21,249 nt of DNA from a virus, in IMG/VR virus record IMGVR_UViG_3300044712_000487, positions 1 to 21,249 of that record. The stretch is one strand, 5' to 3'. A program made the translations under genes and the position numbers. Of this stretch, positions 1-7,621 are shown one piece after another. The stretch's first letter is position 1. The number at the start of each line of letters is the position of its first letter. The notes under the pieces were generated by a model, which saw only the letters and a list, made by a program, of their open reading frames with translations, was not told where the DNA came from and did no database searches.

Positions 1-596
1 TAATACTTTTGAATGATTGCTTGCTTCTGTTGAGTGGTTGTTGCTTGAGCATACTCCTCTTTTAACTCAAGAAGGGTCTTATAATCAACTGAGTTGATCA
101 TAGAAACTTGAACACCTTCATAATAAGGACCAGCACCAACAGCATAAATGTGGAACAATTCAGAACCACCAGTGAAAACTGGATTTCCACCTTCAATTGC
201 TTCGGTAGGACCAACGTTATCATATGAAAGAGGATAGAATTCAGCAGCTTTTGGAGTTGGATAGGCACTAATGAGAGGGCTACCACAAGCGGTGAATGCA
301 CCAGATGTACCGATAGTAATACCAGCACAAAGTTTTGTCTTATCTTCAGTTCTAACTACCCAGAATTGATCGGATGCGCCAAGGAACGCATAACTGGTAA
401 ACCAATGCTTATAGTTAACATCATCTGGTTCACCAAAGGTATCTCTAAATTGCTTTCTTGAATTCATCAATAATGGTTTATTGATTGGACCTTTTTCAGC
501 AACCATAACCATAGCACCAACACTTGATGTTACTGTTGGGATTGTTAATGTAAAGTCGCGTTCAATTACTTCTACGCCTGGAGAGAGTTGTGCCAT
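1..596 (-). CDS. 18: Tail sheath protein gp18, N-terminal part (cut by left edge)
   Basis: Contractile tail sheath subunit, which polymerises around the tail tube and drives DNA injection. The minus-strand frame opens with ATG at 596 (MAQLSPGVEVIERDF) and stays open to the window edge, giving 198 residues of a protein that is about 660 residues in T4. The start resembles T4 gp18 (MTLLSPGIELKE), and the region FRDTFGEPDD...YAFLGASDQFWVVRTED matches the sheath family's conserved N-terminal domain (T4: LVNTFGQPT...LRVVRAVD). The start has a good ribosome binding site (AAGGAG, 9 bases upstream) and two late promoters in front. It follows terminase gp17, as in T4. The C-terminal two thirds lie outside the window, so completeness cannot be judged. 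The identification rests on remembered family sequence. Confidence 0.9.
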   Translation of the reverse strand, partial: MAQLSPGVEVIERDFTLTIPTVTSSVGAMVMVAEKGPINKPLLMNSRKQFRDTFGEPDDVNYKHWFTSYAFLGASDQFWVVRTEDKTKLCAGITIGTSGAFTACGSPLISAYPTPKAAEFYPLSYDNVGPTEAIEGGNPVFTGGSELFHIYAVGAGPYYEGVQVSMINSVDYKTLLELKEEYAQATTTQQKQAIIQKY

Positions 597-623
597 AAAA
601 ATTACTCCTTATTATCTGTGAAG

Positions 624-631
624 TATTTATA
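624..631 (-). promoter_or_regulatory. T4-type late promoter (proximal) for gene 18
   Basis: Exact TATAAATA on the minus strand, 27 bases before the gene 18 ATG. With T4 geometry (motif at -13 to -6) the transcript would start near 618 and carry the AAGGAG ribosome site in a leader of about 22 bases. This fits high late expression of an abundant structural protein. Confidence 0.8.
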
Positions 632-683
632 ATGGATTTTATTTAAATATGAAAATTTAATATTTTACCACAACTCTATAACT

Positions 684-691
684 TATTTATA
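684..691 (-). promoter_or_regulatory. Second T4-type late promoter upstream of gene 18
   Basis: Another exact TATAAATA on the minus strand, 60 bases upstream of the proximal copy and just past the gene 17 stop codon. Tandem late promoters would increase sheath expression. The flank is very AT-rich, so a chance match is possible. Confidence 0.55.
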
Positions 692-695
692 TAAA

Positions 696-2327
696 TTAAA
701 ATTTAGTCAACTCATTCATGAAGTCATCTTGGGGTGCTTTAAAGAAAGATTTCATAAATGTATCGGCAATTTCTTCATCTTCCGCTTGTTCTTTTGTTTT
801 AACGTTTGCATTAGTTAATGACTGTTGTGTATTGCCAAGAATATTATTTTTCATTAAATAAAATAAATGATCTTCCCAGTATTTTGATCTTAAACAATAA
901 GAAACCCAATAAGTAGAAGTAACTGTATCATCATAATAATTATTACCGTTTCTTGCTTTAAATACACCAGGGCGCACTTCTTCAAAATATCCTAATTCAT
1001 TTATTTCGTTATTAGAACATATTGTTAATAATTTATTTTCTAAATCGTCTTTCATGTAAGTACATGCTAATGGTTTTGTTTTAACATTAGCATTTACACC
1101 AAATTCTTGTTTTTCGTAATCATAGAAAGTATATTCGTATTCGTGATCTTGATGAATACCATCAGCAACTACCGCTCCTATTTGATTATTTTCTACTATA
1201 ACAACAGGATTATTCCATTGTTTAGTTAACCATATTATTTTCAAAATAAAGTCAAAAAGAGGAACATCATTTTTTCTATACATAGCAACTTGTTCATATT
1301 TACCATTAATATGCCATTCAGTCACATCAAATATATTAGCGACAGAGAAATCTGAATTAGCACCTTTAGCAACATCAACACCGATGATATATAATCTATT
1401 TCTTTGAGGTTTTTTCCAAATTTGATACCCTGGTTCTGGTGTTGCGATTGGATCTTTTGCTCGCAAATCCATTAACACATTACCTTCAATAAGTGTATGT
1501 GAAGAACCAGTGAAATTTAATTCATATTCTTGAGCGAATTGAATTTTACCGTTATCACCAAGAGCAGAAATCATGTTTTTCTTCCACTCTTCGTCTCTTC
1601 CAGGCACAGCATCCCAACTTGCTTTATGTGCCTTGAAACTATTACCATCAACATTTAAAATTGCTTTTCTCCACAAATCATAATATAAACCAGCAGCACC
1701 GTTTGGCGTAGACACAACAATACATTTACCCTCTTTAGTACCTATAGTGGGGAGAACGGCTGTCCAGAACTCTTGAGCAACGTTAGTAGGTAAGTGAGCA
1801 AACTCGTCCACAAAAAGCACATTAATAGATTGACCACGAATAGCGTCTTTTGAAGTAGCAGCAGCAATTAATTTACTACCATTATCAAATTCAATGTTAA
1901 GTTCGTTCCATTCTTTCTGCCCAGGTTTTAACCAATCTGGCATCTCGTAATAAGCAGTTTTAATATCGTCCATTAATTCTGTTGCTGAACGCTGCTTGTT
2001 AGCCAATATAGCGACTGTTTTATCTTTATTAAAAAAGGTAAACCATAGCAAATATATACATGAAATTGTTGATTTACCAACCTGACGAGCAGCACAAAGA
2101 ATATTATGATTGTTATTTACGAAAGAATGTAATATTGCTTTTTGGAATTCATAAAGTTTTACTAATTGTTTACCTTTATCATTATGGGTAGAAACTAAGT
2201 AATAATAGTTTTCAGCAAAATAAACTGGATCTTGTGAACATTTTATATATTCTTGAAGCATCTCAGGGGTATATTCAACCTTTTGATCGGGTCTTTTAGT
2301 ACCCTTTTGATTAAAATTTATTGGCAT
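696..2327 (-). CDS. 17: Terminase large subunit gp17 (packaging ATPase/nuclease)
   Basis: Motor protein that translocates DNA into the prohead through the portal and cuts the concatemer. It has 543 residues (T4 gp17 has 610). Visible ATPase motifs: Walker A AARQVGKST at residues 79-87 (T4 has SRQLGKTT), Walker B with catalytic acid LFVDE at 171-175, and coupling motif STPNG at 206-210. The C-terminal RNase H-like nuclease has candidate metal ligands D318 (IIGVDVAKG), E379 (VVIVENNQIG) and D466/D467 (YYDDTV). ATG 2327 is preceded by AAGGACTAATC, and gene 16 stops only 2 bases upstream, so the two are translationally linked. No truncation or missing motif was seen. Confidence 0.96.
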   Translation of the reverse strand: MPINFNQKGTKRPDQKVEYTPEMLQEYIKCSQDPVYFAENYYYLVSTHNDKGKQLVKLYEFQKAILHSFVNNNHNILCAARQVGKSTISCIYLLWFTFFNKDKTVAILANKQRSATELMDDIKTAYYEMPDWLKPGQKEWNELNIEFDNGSKLIAAATSKDAIRGQSINVLFVDEFAHLPTNVAQEFWTAVLPTIGTKEGKCIVVSTPNGAAGLYYDLWRKAILNVDGNSFKAHKASWDAVPGRDEEWKKNMISALGDNGKIQFAQEYELNFTGSSHTLIEGNVLMDLRAKDPIATPEPGYQIWKKPQRNRLYIIGVDVAKGANSDFSVANIFDVTEWHINGKYEQVAMYRKNDVPLFDFILKIIWLTKQWNNPVVIVENNQIGAVVADGIHQDHEYEYTFYDYEKQEFGVNANVKTKPLACTYMKDDLENKLLTICSNNEINELGYFEEVRPGVFKARNGNNYYDDTVTSTYWVSYCLRSKYWEDHLFYLMKNNILGNTQQSLTNANVKTKEQAEDEEIADTFMKSFFKAPQDDFMNELTKF

Positions 2328-2329
2328 GA

Positions 2330-2848
2330 TTAGTCCTTACTAACATCAATTGTTTTTTGTGCTTGAACTTTTTTCATCATGTCAAGAATATCACCAGGGG
2401 TTCCAAAGAAATTATTATTTTGAACCAATTTTTGACTACCATTACTAGCAATAAGATTTCTTTTTATTTCATTTTGTTCTCTTGCTATTGAATTTTTCTC
2501 TTTCTTAACTTCTACTTCTTGAAGTTCCTTTGCAGCAGTTGTAACAGCATTTAAAGCCGCTGCAAGACATTCAACTGCTCTACCTTCTGCGTGTGCTTCA
2601 ACTTCAGATTGCAATGCTCTACTAGTTTGTAAACCAATTTCCATTACTTCACGCAAGGCTTGTTTGACATAATCTTCGTCGCCGTTCTTACGACGATTTT
2701 CAATTTCCATTTTCATTTTCTGAATATCTTCAAGTTTCTTTTTAAACTTCTCTTCATCTTCAGAAGGTTTATCTTTAACATCGTTAAAAGATGCTAATTC
2801 GTCTTTAATATTTAAAACATCTTTTATACTGTTATCTGTTTCACTCAT
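2330..2848 (-). CDS. 16: Terminase small subunit gp16
   Basis: Small terminase regulates gp17 and helps choose the DNA to be packaged; T4 gp16 forms oligomeric rings. This protein has 172 residues (T4 164). It is largely helical and charged, with a probable coiled-coil centre from about residue 35 to 130. The C-terminal segment VQNNNFFGTPGDILDMMKK matches the T4 gp16 segment IQNATVFMGSPTELMDEI in spacing and pattern. It lies directly before gene 17, as in T4, with a 2-base gap. GAGGGATAATAT precedes ATG 2848, and gene 15 ends 3 bases upstream. Position plus C-terminal similarity make this call strong although the rest of the sequence has diverged. Confidence 0.85.
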   Translation of the reverse strand: MSETDNSIKDVLNIKDELASFNDVKDKPSEDEEKFKKKLEDIQKMKMEIENRRKNGDEDYVKQALREVMEIGLQTSRALQSEVEAHAEGRAVECLAAALNAVTTAAKELQEVEVKKEKNSIAREQNEIKRNLIASNGSQKLVQNNNFFGTPGDILDMMKKVQAQKTIDVSKD

Positions 2849-2851
2849 ATA

Positions 2852-4243
2852 TTATCCCTCAATATTCCATATTAATTTATAACCATCAACACTTGGGGCT
2901 AAACTAAGTTTAACTACAAAGTTTCCATTATTAACACCGATGATACCATCAACAGTAATATCTGGTGTATCTCTAGTTGTATTATTAACTTCAACCAATG
3001 GTATTGAATTTATAGTTATTCTTGAATCATATATTGTAATAGTATCTGAACCAATTGGTATATCAAATATTAAATCACCAATCAATTCAACTCTCCAAAC
3101 TAATTTATAATCTGTAGAAGATGGTATATCAGAAAGTGTATAGGTGACTGAACCATCAACAATAGAAATATTTGAAATTGAAATAGGAGTTAATCCACTT
3201 GGAGTAACAATATAACCATATGGTATTGATGTTGCTTTAAATTTATTATTAGTAATTGTAATTGTGTTAGAACCAATAACGGTATTTACAACACCATTTA
3301 AATCACTCACTCCTATTACTGGATCTCTTCTATTAATAGTATCTATCATTTTTTGATCTAATGTAAGAGGTAATGAAGTATTTGGTTGGATAGGAATACC
3401 AGAAACTTCATCATAAAATTGACTTACATAAAATTGATCTTCTGCTTTAAAATCTTTAATAAAACTTCTTATATTTTCATCAAGATCAACAAAACAAGAA
3501 CCACCAGATGTAGCAGCATAAATTACTTGTTGTTCTCCATCTGCTTTACCATTTTGTTTAGGTTGACCTATGTTAAGATACATCTTCTGAATAGGATGTG
3601 CAATTGGATTTTCTGGTTTATAGAAATTGCATTCCATATTAAAAGTTAAAGTTGCTTGAAGAACTCTTCTATCTGGCTGATTTAATTCATAAACGAAATT
3701 AAGATTTTCTCCTTCTTTCGTTACTTTACATTTTCTTTCGGAACCTACTCCTTTTTCAAAAAGAGAAACATAAGCCTCTGGATGAAAGAAAGGTAAAATA
3801 TTTTCCATTAATTGGGCTAAGTCATCCATGTACTTAGTCCATAATGTAACTTCAAATGTTAACTTATAGGGAACAGTTTGAATATCGGTGTGGACATATT
3901 TTTCATCACAACCGTCTTCGTTTTTATCAGCATATTCAACATAAAGTCTTCTTTTATCTCGTTGACCTTTCATTCTTTCTGTGTCAAGAGAAATACCAGT
4001 CCAATTTATTGAAATTGATGGGAGATAATTTTCAACGGATGCACCTGTACCAATAGGCGAATCCCAATTACCTTTCATCAAAGCAGAAACAACTTTCTCC
4101 TTTGGTGTTAAGTAAACGGGTACTTTTTTTGTTTCAATTGCTTTACCGTCTGCATCATAGACATAAATCTGCATATCATTAAAGATATCAGCAAAAGCCG
4201 CAACATGATGCCAAATTACTTTATTATAATAGAAGTTCTTCAT
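2852..4243 (-). CDS. 15: Tail completion / sheath terminator gp15 with extra duplicated C-terminal domain
   Basis: gp15 caps the finished tail and connects it to the gp13/gp14 neck. T4 gp15 has 272 residues; this one has 463. Residues 1-210 follow the T4 pattern: FYYNKVIWHHVAAFADIF at the start, LPSISINWTGISLD near 74-87, LTFEVTLWTKYMDDLAQLMENILPFFHP near 128-155, and ATLTFNM near 197-203. A linker follows, then two copies of a beta-rich repeat of about 70 residues: about 317-386 (IGSNTITI ... YKLVWRVE) and about 390-461 (IGSDTITI ... YKLIWNIE). These look like small beta-sandwich modules and are absent from T4 gp15. The start ATG 4243 has AGGA only 2 bases away and an exact late promoter immediately upstream. 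Gene 16 follows after 3 bases. Confidence 0.88.
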   Translation of the reverse strand: MKNFYYNKVIWHHVAAFADIFNDMQIYVYDADGKAIETKKVPVYLTPKEKVVSALMKGNWDSPIGTGASVENYLPSISINWTGISLDTERMKGQRDKRRLYVEYADKNEDGCDEKYVHTDIQTVPYKLTFEVTLWTKYMDDLAQLMENILPFFHPEAYVSLFEKGVGSERKCKVTKEGENLNFVYELNQPDRRVLQATLTFNMECNFYKPENPIAHPIQKMYLNIGQPKQNGKADGEQQVIYAATSGGSCFVDLDENIRSFIKDFKAEDQFYVSQFYDEVSGIPIQPNTSLPLTLDQKMIDTINRRDPVIGVSDLNGVVNTVIGSNTITITNNKFKATSIPYGYIVTPSGLTPISISNISIVDGSVTYTLSDIPSSTDYKLVWRVELIGDLIFDIPIGSDTITIYDSRITINSIPLVEVNNTTRDTPDITVDGIIGVNNGNFVVKLSLAPSVDGYKLIWNIEG

Positions 4244-4249
4244 ATTCCT

Positions 4250-4257
4250 TATTTATA
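4250..4257 (-). promoter_or_regulatory. T4-type late promoter abutting gene 15 start
   Basis: Exact TATAAATA ending 6 bases before the ATG (TATAAATAAGGAATATG). With T4 geometry transcription would begin about 1 base before the ATG, so a transcript from here would be essentially leaderless and lack the AGGA. Readthrough from the upstream genes would include AGGA. Either it is a real leaderless promoter or a chance AT-rich match. Confidence 0.6.
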
Positions 4258-4275
4258 ATAAGGAACAAGAGAGAC

Positions 4276-4443
4276 TTAAATATTCTTTAAAATCTCAATA
4301 AACATTCTTTTTTCATCAAGACGGGCTTTACATACAGACTTCTCTGTATCAAATTCTTCAAGACGAGGAAGGTCTTCAAGATATTCAGATAATATCTTGC
4401 ATTCCGTCTCATAAGAACTAATGAGGTTTTTGATTTTGTCCAT
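4276..4443 (-). CDS. Small 55-residue protein of unknown function with an early-type promoter
   Basis: The product is 55 residues, starting MDKIKNLISSYETEC and ending FIEILKNI, and was found by reading the gap between genes. It is highly charged and probably a pair of helices (YLEDLPRLEEFDTEKS in the middle), with two cysteines (15 and 38), no signal peptide and no membrane segment. I do not recognise the family. Support for expression is unusually good: AAGGAGAGG ends two bases before ATG 4443, and a near-consensus sigma70-type promoter lies just upstream (4464-4491). The neighbours are late structural genes, so a dedicated host-type promoter points to an early or constitutive role, perhaps host takeover. 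That role is inference only. Confidence 0.8.
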   Translation of the reverse strand: MDKIKNLISSYETECKILSEYLEDLPRLEEFDTEKSVCKARLDEKRMFIEILKNI

Positions 4444-4463
4444 AACCTCTCCTTGTTGATGAG

Positions 4464-4491
4464 ATTATAACACATTTTCTTGGATTGTCAA
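4464..4491 (-). promoter_or_regulatory. Strong sigma70-type (early) promoter with extended -10
   Basis: Minus strand: TTGACA at 4491-4486, a 16-base spacer, then TGT-TATAAT with the hexamer at 4469-4464. Both hexamers are perfect consensus and the TGn extended -10 is present. The -35 overlaps the stop codon of the upstream gene (TGA at 4488-4490). Expected start is near 4457, giving a short leader that carries AAGGAG for the 55-residue gene. Confidence 0.85.
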
Positions 4492-5897
4492 ATAAATTTT
4501 TCTTTAGAATGATTATAAACATCTATAATAAAAGACTTTAAATACTCCACATCTTCTTTGGAAATGGTCTTTAAAGTTGCTTTTGGGTTTCTAAATTTTC
4601 TAGTAAATTGAATTAAAAGTTGTGTTGCTGGATTATTAATATCATTATTAAAATCAGTCAATTTTTTTATAAGTTCTTCTGGATTAGTTATTTGTAACTT
4701 AGGTTGTTTTGGGTCGCTTATAGTTTCCCCAACAAAAAGATTCATTAAAAAATTTTTAAACTCTTCTTCAGTTGTCCATTTCTCCATTTGAAGATCAAGC
4801 GATTTGCCGTTCAAATCATGGATGTAAGGCATTTCATTAAGAGGTTTTTCTTCTGTTTTTATTTCTTCAGTAGACACAACAAAGAGAACATTTGCGTCTC
4901 CCATCATATCTCTTGTGAATTCTTTTACAGGAGTGTGTGTCTTGCTTCTTTCGTCATAAAGATACGCATAATTAATGAGTCTACTTAACTTATTCCATAT
5001 ATTAAAACTTCCATATCCTTCTTCACCAGTTAAACTTGAATCAGAATATAAAGTCTTAAAGTATTTTTCTATCATATAGTCATAAACAGTAATAGCAATA
5101 CCTTTACCTTGATGTTCTTCTGCAACACCAGCAGATTCGGTTTGCCATTGGTTTTTTCCATTTTTTCCCCAAACAAATTCACCAGCAACTTCTCTACCCA
5201 ACCAATTTTCATATACTAAAACATAAAAAGTATCATTGTTTCTTGAAAAGACAAGTGTAATATAACCTTTTATTATTTTTAGTTCTTCTATTTGTTTGAA
5301 ATTACCTTGCTTTAGCCATTTAAAAGTTTTATCAAAGTCTTTATCAATATTTGAAGCAATACTTTTGTTTCTATCGTTCCACGCTGGCATCTCATTAAGT
5401 TGAGTTTCTTCTATACCAGCCTTTTTTAAATCTAAATAATATCTTGGATTACTTATTAAATGGTCTTTAACTATCTCAAAGGCTAAATTAGGATCATTGG
5501 TATGTTCCATTTCATCTTTAATACCATCGTCTATTTGACTTTTTATCAAATAAAACATTGTAGTATAAAGTCTTCCAGCAGTATTACCACCAGAATGTAT
5601 AGCCGCTATTTCTGATATGGTTTTATTATCAGCAGCACCACCTTGAAGTTTTTCTTCTTGTACGGGAGTGTTATCACACTCTCCACCATGTCCACAACTT
5701 CCTCTCCATTTATGATTTTTCTCACAAAAAACTGGAGCGCCTTTATGTCTAAAAGTTCCTTTAGCAAAACCACCACAAATAGGACAAGGACCAGCACCAT
5801 AAGGATCTGATGGTTGCTTTGTATCAGCATCATTGTAACTTAAAGATTCTTTAAATAAATTTATAACTTTAGAGCGTATTTGTTTTCTTAGATTCAT
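4488..5897 (-). CDS. Zinc-motif and GNAT acetyltransferase-like protein, possible processed virion protein
   Basis: The protein has 469 residues from ATG 5897 (MNLRKQIRSK); this start overlaps the gene 14 stop as TAATG and has GGGGAG upstream. Residues 38-74 hold a Cys/His cluster (CPICGG, C58, H62, C68, H70, C74) that looks zinc-binding. Residues about 205-345 look like a GNAT acetyltransferase fold: strands LVFSRNN and FYVLVYE, then GVAEEHQGKGIA (257-268) matching the acetyl-CoA loop Q/R-x-x-G-x-G/A, then YSDSSLTGEEGYGSFNIWNKL. The pentapeptide LNEMP occurs twice (167-171 and 353-357), just outside the GNAT region. L-N-E fits the T4 prohead protease consensus [L/I]-x-E, so the GNAT unit might be released in the head. 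The C-terminus is helical and unknown. It lies between neck and tail-completion genes. The substrate is unknown, and the GNAT call is by motif only. Confidence 0.6.
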   Translation of the reverse strand: MNLRKQIRSKVINLFKESLSYNDADTKQPSDPYGAGPCPICGGFAKGTFRHKGAPVFCEKNHKWRGSCGHGGECDNTPVQEEKLQGGAADNKTISEIAAIHSGGNTAGRLYTTMFYLIKSQIDDGIKDEMEHTNDPNLAFEIVKDHLISNPRYYLDLKKAGIEETQLNEMPAWNDRNKSIASNIDKDFDKTFKWLKQGNFKQIEELKIIKGYITLVFSRNNDTFYVLVYENWLGREVAGEFVWGKNGKNQWQTESAGVAEEHQGKGIAITVYDYMIEKYFKTLYSDSSLTGEEGYGSFNIWNKLSRLINYAYLYDERSKTHTPVKEFTRDMMGDANVLFVVSTEEIKTEEKPLNEMPYIHDLNGKSLDLQMEKWTTEEEFKNFLMNLFVGETISDPKQPKLQITNPEELIKKLTDFNNDINNPATQLLIQFTRKFRNPKATLKTISKEDVEYLKSFIIDVYNHSKEKFI

Positions 5898-6658
5898 TAC
5901 CATTCTCCCCAATATGCTCTATCTCTTTGAAGTACTATTCCACCAGAACGAACACCTGTAGTTGGATTGATTGGCCCCTCTGTAATATCCTTTATAGCAT
6001 TATTATCTGCCATTTGAGCAAATCCCTCATCTGTACTTATAAGTGTCTTTGGTTTTGGTATTTTATACTTATCTCTAACAGAACCATCTGGATTCAAAGC
6101 ATCAGCAGGCGCACCAGCGATTAATCTTCCATTAGCATCAAGGACACCATATTGCTCTCCAGAATATTCTCTGTTCTTACATGTTAAAAGATATACACAT
6201 TTTTGACCAAATATATTACCTTCTAACCCAAGAGTCATCCAGTCAACATGAATAACTTCATAACCTAAATTACTTACATTAGGTAAAAAGAAATTATCAC
6301 CAGGAAGAGGATCTCTAGCAACCATTTTTCTAAATGTTGGCAAATGAATATATATCTGAAACTCAACTTGCGTTATTTCACCAAACCCATTATAAACCAT
6401 GTTTTCTTCAAAAGCACCGTCTTTTGCTAAACATGTTAACTGTCTTTTATAAAGATATCTTTTAGTTGTATCTTCACCAAATATTCTATCTTTATTATAA
6501 TTTACATCTACTGGTAGGAAATCAATTGGCAACCCATAAATGGCAAAATACTCTGCCATTGCGTTATCATACATTTCAATTTCATTATGCTGGTTCCAAG
6601 GACCAGTAAATTGTCTGAAATGTTTCTTTTTTGAGAGGGGGTTGTTTAGTCCTGCCAT
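5897..6658 (-). CDS. 14: Neck protein gp14
   Basis: Head-completion/neck protein that, with gp13, seals the packaged head and gives the docking surface for the gp15-capped tail. It has 253 residues (T4 gp14 has 256). Matching features are the GLPIDFLPVDV...DRIFGEDTTKRYL stretch (T4: [26 protein letters not shown]), the FQIYIHLPTFRK region and PGDNFFLP...YEVIHVDW (T4: EGDLIYFPMDNSLFEINWV). It starts at ATG 6658 with a weak site (GGAT), 3 bases after the gene 13 stop, suggesting coupled translation, and its stop overlaps the next start. The gene 13-14 order is conserved with T4. Confidence 0.9.
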   Translation of the reverse strand: MAGLNNPLSKKKHFRQFTGPWNQHNEIEMYDNAMAEYFAIYGLPIDFLPVDVNYNKDRIFGEDTTKRYLYKRQLTCLAKDGAFEENMVYNGFGEITQVEFQIYIHLPTFRKMVARDPLPGDNFFLPNVSNLGYEVIHVDWMTLGLEGNIFGQKCVYLLTCKNREYSGEQYGVLDANGRLIAGAPADALNPDGSVRDKYKIPKPKTLISTDEGFAQMADNNAIKDITEGPINPTTGVRSGGIVLQRDRAYWGEW

Positions 6659-6661
6659 AGT

Positions 6662-7621
6662 TTATCCAAAATAGAAAGGATCTGGTGGTTCACCGTATTT
6701 GTTATCTGCTACGTCTTGTTCAAGTTTCTCAATTTCTTCTTTACCTTCATTGTAATAAAAATCACCATCAATGGTTCCACCGTTTGGAAACTGAACACCA
6801 GTATATTTTTTAACGTTCATTCCAATAACTTTTTTACACAAAGCAAGCGCATATCTTCTAATAAAAATATTATCATATAAATGCTCATCAGCCACTCTTG
6901 CATATACTGGAATTACTAACATTCCAGCACAAGAAGGTCTTGGTGATAATCTTACTTTTCTTTCTGCTTCAAGAAATTGAACAGCCATTTTAATGGTATA
7001 TCTTTGTCTCATTAATTCCATATATTCTAAACCAAGTTCGTATGTAATTAAATCAACACCACCACCTTGAGAACGACTGCCGCCTCTTGAGCCATATGCA
7101 TTATAACCAGAAAAATCAGACCAAGTTGTACCTGGGAAGAAAAGACCAGCGGACATTGCTGAACTGCTAATACCAGCTAAAGTTGGTGAATTAAATGTTT
7201 CAGCGGAAGCAAAAGCGAAATTTAACATTGGATCGTTACTTGAATATCCACCACCAGCAGTAACCCAATTACCTTGTACTGTTGGAGCCAAGTTACCATT
7301 ATCAAGTGGCTTTGCAACTGCCACAACATTTCTTGGAAGTTGATATTCTGCCTTATAAACTATTTGAACAGCACCATGAGGACTTGCTGTTATCATTTCT
7401 GTAGTGGTTGGCATTTGAGAAACTTCAGTAAGTCTTTGTGTTTGAATTAAAGCAATATATTGCTGTTCATTACCATGACCACCAGCAAATTCAGTAAAAT
7501 ATTCAATTGCTTCATCAATACAATCATCCATTTGTGATGCATCTAAAATGACATCTACAACTGGTTCACCTAATTGGTGTCTTATCCAATTTGCTAAATC
7601 TGTTTTGTTCCTGACTTTCAT
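6662..7621 (-). CDS. 13: Neck protein gp13
   Basis: Head-completion/neck protein partnering gp14. It has 319 residues (T4 309). The N-terminus (LANWIRHQLGEPVVDVILDASQ) and the DCIDEAIEYFTEF helix follow the gp13 family pattern of a helix, a G-x-P-V/I segment and a helix with acidic residues. The central part is rich in Gly and Ser (SRGGSRSQGGG), as expected for a loop. The C-terminal half holds LMRQRYTIKMAVQFLEAERKVRLSPRP and ends PPDPFYFG. ATG 7621 shares a base with the upstream stop (TAATG), so it is probably translationally coupled. The position directly before gene 14 supports the assignment as much as the sequence does. Confidence 0.85.
   Translation of the reverse strand: MKVRNKTDLANWIRHQLGEPVVDVILDASQMDDCIDEAIEYFTEFAGGHGNEQQYIALIQTQRLTEVSQMPTTTEMITASPHGAVQIVYKAEYQLPRNVVAVAKPLDNGNLAPTVQGNWVTAGGGYSSNDPMLNFAFASAETFNSPTLAGISSSAMSAGLFFPGTTWSDFSGYNAYGSRGGSRSQGGGVDLITYELGLEYMELMRQRYTIKMAVQFLEAERKVRLSPRPSCAGMLVIPVYARVADEHLYDNIFIRRYALALCKKVIGMNVKKYTGVQFPNGGTIDGDFYYNEGKEEIEKLEQDVADNKYGEPPDPFYFG

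Noticed and set aside
98-328. 76-residue minus-strand ORF
   Set aside because: Alternate frame inside the gp18 gene, which is open across the whole stretch from 596 and gives a convincing sheath sequence.
685-694. TATATAAATT on the plus strand
   Set aside because: Not an exact late motif and there is no plus-strand gene downstream.
4287-4475. 62-residue minus-strand ORF
   Set aside because: Shadow of the 55-residue gene at 4276-4443, which has the better ribosome site; this frame starts inside the promoter and has no Shine-Dalgarno.
5898-5912. Extended start (ATT) for the GNAT-like gene
   Set aside because: The rare ATT start lies inside gene 14 with no ribosome site; ATG 5897 overlaps the gene 14 stop as TAATG with GGGGAG upstream.
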